A DNA stretch of 6,432 nucleotides. Origin: Campylobacterota bacterium. Its GTDB lineage: Bacteria; Campylobacterota; Campylobacteria; Campylobacterales; Sulfurovaceae. Shown here one piece after another: positions 5,741 through 6,432 of the stretch. Positions within the stretch are counted from its first letter, which is position 1. Every line of letters begins with the position of its first letter. Below the pieces are notes generated by a model. It saw only the letters and a list, made by a program, of their open reading frames with translations. It was not told the DNA's origin and did no database searches. Location: NCBI GenBank assembly GCA_003646525.1, contig QMKU01000075.1, positions 1-6,432 of the forward strand, given 5' to 3'. The position numbers and the translations under genes are program-made.

Positions 5741-5965
5741 AGGGGTCTGGTGATTTGTGATGCGTGAAGCGTAGCGAATGCATCATGAATCACCTGACCT
5801 CGGCTACAACATGGTCACATCTAAACCGAGCTCAAGTGTTGAAAATCCATCCTCGTCGTGAGTTGATTTTGCAACACATGACCCCTGCCGTGCTTATTTC
5901 ATTGGCATTATGTTACTGCGTGGGAATGCATACAAGTGATGCAGTAGCAAAGAGTACTCTCTTTT
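5741..5965 (+). ncRNA. Candidate structured non-coding RNA: four-way junction plus two 3' hairpins
   Basis: A complete fold can be drawn by hand. P1 pairs AGGGGTC (5741-5747) with GACCCCT (5880-5886) perfectly. P2 pairs 5749-5763 with 5780-5794, 15 pairs including two G-U. P3 pairs 5795-5803 with 5826-5834, eight pairs and one C-C mismatch. P4 pairs 5836-5847 with 5865-5877, 12 pairs and one bulged G, with a further small CTCG/TGAG stem in its loop (5852-5855 with 5859-5862). Linkers between stems are 0-2 bases, as in a cloverleaf. GTAG in the P2 loop (5771-5774) can pair with CTAC in the P3 loop (5804-5807), a possible loop-loop contact. P5 (5912-5919 with 5941-5948) and a terminator-like hairpin follow. 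It does not look like tRNA, tmRNA, 6S or SRP RNA. Alternatives are a mobile-element remnant or a DNA-level structure. An open frame of 69 codons crosses it but has no ribosome binding site. Confidence 0.45.
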
Positions 5966-5970
5966 GTTTG
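5949..5970 (+). terminator. Candidate intrinsic terminator of the structured element
   Basis: AAAGAG (5949-5954) pairs perfectly with CTCTTT (5959-5964) around the tetraloop TACT, and the trailing sequence TGTTTG makes a broken U-tract. It abuts hairpin P5, which ends at 5948. The stem is short, so it may be weak, but its place at the end of the structured stretch fits a transcript end. Confidence 0.4.
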
Positions 5971-5986
5971 TAGTGTCACATATGCA

Positions 5987-6007
5987 TTACGATAGAGACC
6001 GTCGTAA
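5987..6007. repeat. Small inverted repeat
   Basis: TTACGA (5987-5992) and TCGTAA (6002-6007) form a perfect 6-bp inverted repeat with a nine-base loop. It lies between the structured element and the REPIN-like repeat. No function can be assigned. Confidence 0.3.
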
Positions 6008-6047
6008 CAAGGAACCAATAAAAACACAACAAATCTGCAAAACGCAT

Positions 6048-6198
6048 TGTAGGGTGCGTTTGCCAACGCACCACATTAAATAAAACAACAAATATCCAAA
6101 TCATCGATATATCATAAATCAAAATATGATTATCTGTTTGGTATTTGTACCATAGATATTATGCGTAATTATCGGTGCGTTGGCAAACGCCCCCTACA
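6048..6198. mobile_element. REPIN-like element: two inverted GTAG-headed palindromes around a 101-bp spacer
   Basis: The ends are 25-bp inverted repeats (6048-6072 and 6174-6198) that agree at 24 of 25 positions. Each end has GTAG just outside a palindrome: GTAG at 6049-6052, and its complement CTAC at 6194-6197. In the left copy GGTGCGTT (6053-6060) pairs with AACGCACC (6065-6072) around TGCC; the right copy has one mismatch in the stem. A GTAG foot plus an imperfect palindrome is the known layout of REP sequences mobilised by RAYT (IS200-like TnpA-REP) transposases, and two inverted REPs make a REPIN or BIME. The AT-rich spacer also self-pairs: 6089-6100 with 6137-6147, 11 pairs and one bulge. 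No transposase is present, so any movement must be driven in trans. No target duplication is obvious. Confidence 0.65.
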
Positions 6199-6337
6199 GA
6201 ACCTGTAAGAGATAAAAAGGGGTTAGGTGTAACCATTCACATACAACGATAGAAAAAACAGTCCATATTCTACAAAAATAAAGCAAAGCAAAATGGAAAT
6301 TAATATAAAATACTGAAAACTACGGAAAACCCCACAA
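6199..6337. other. AT-rich intergenic stretch without recognised genes
   Basis: Only minor signals are seen: a short hairpin TACAG/CTGTA (6195-6199 with 6203-6207) touching the right REP end, GGTTA/TAACC (6221-6225 with 6230-6234), and a direct repeat of GAAAAC (6315-6320 and 6325-6330). None supports a named function. This is probably the 3' flank of the minus-strand frame at the window edge. Confidence 0.5.
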
Positions 6338-6432
6338 TCACCCTCCAGCCCCCGCAAAATCAGTTATTTCCCTCCATTCATCATCACAAATCCCCTTATC
6401 TTCCTTGAATTGAAACACACTTTGGGCAATCA
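6338..6432 (-). CDS. Possible C terminus of a minus-strand gene, truncated by the window edge
   Basis: Reading leftwards from 6430, one minus-strand frame is open for 30 codons up to TGA at 6340-6338. It ends with CDDEWREITDFAGAGG, a composition typical of a soluble protein, and the other two minus-strand frames close earlier. This stretch is also richer in G and C than the intergenic DNA to its left. No family is recognised. If real, the gene faces the rest of the window and its stop codon lies 140 bp from the REPIN-like element. A run of 30 codons can be open by chance, so this is tentative. Confidence 0.4.
   Translation of the reverse strand, partial: IAQSVFQFKEDKGICDDEWREITDFAGAGG

Noticed and set aside
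5764..5973. Open frame of 69 codons (plus strand, GTG start)
   Set aside because: It has no ribosome binding site, odd composition and no recognisable family, and it lies across the stems of the structured element, which explain the sequence better.
5679..6337. CRISPR array, replication origin or att site in the non-coding stretch
   Set aside because: There are no regularly spaced direct repeats, no cluster of DnaA-type boxes and no integrase. The repeats present are inverted, not direct.

Overview
This AT-rich window looks like the chromosome of a Campylobacterota (epsilonproteobacterial) species, probably a free-living Sulfurovum- or Sulfurimonas-like organism. I base this on three things: the gene order phosphoribosyltransferase-pnp-atpE, which from memory resembles the Helicobacter pylori HP1214-HP1212 neighbourhood; an ATP synthase c subunit with a signal-peptide-like N terminus, encoded away from the other ATP synthase genes; and promoters with clear TATAAT-type -10 boxes but weak or absent -35 boxes. 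The genus is a guess.

Positions 1-3312 hold housekeeping genes on the plus strand. A predicted phosphoribosyltransferase (5' end probably outside the window) overlaps the start of pnp by an ATGA junction, so the two are likely translationally coupled. pnp is complete and carries all catalytic and RNA-binding parts of polynucleotide phosphorylase. A 174-bp gap with its own promoter candidate and a small open frame interrupted by TGA leads to atpE. Positions 3313-4023 hold a hairpin with a -10 box in its loop, a tRNA-Leu(GAG) gene with encoded CCA, and a gene for an HU-type nucleoid protein that ends in a clear intrinsic terminator.

Positions 4030-5678 hold a two-gene unit. The first is a DUF5718-type protein with residues reminiscent of fumarylacetoacetate hydrolases, best started at GTG 4130. 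One base after it comes an uncharacterised lipoprotein with a long charged helix, a transmembrane segment and an acidic tail.

Positions 5679-6337 contain no convincing gene but are rich in structure. Positions 5741-5886 can fold into a four-way junction closed by a 7-bp stem. It is followed by another hairpin and a terminator-like hairpin, and preceded by a possible -10 box. This is a candidate undescribed non-coding RNA and the most interesting item in the window. Downstream, 6048-6198 is a REPIN-like pair of inverted GTAG-headed palindromes, a probable non-autonomous element. At the right edge a minus-strand reading frame may be the C terminus of a gene that continues outside the window.
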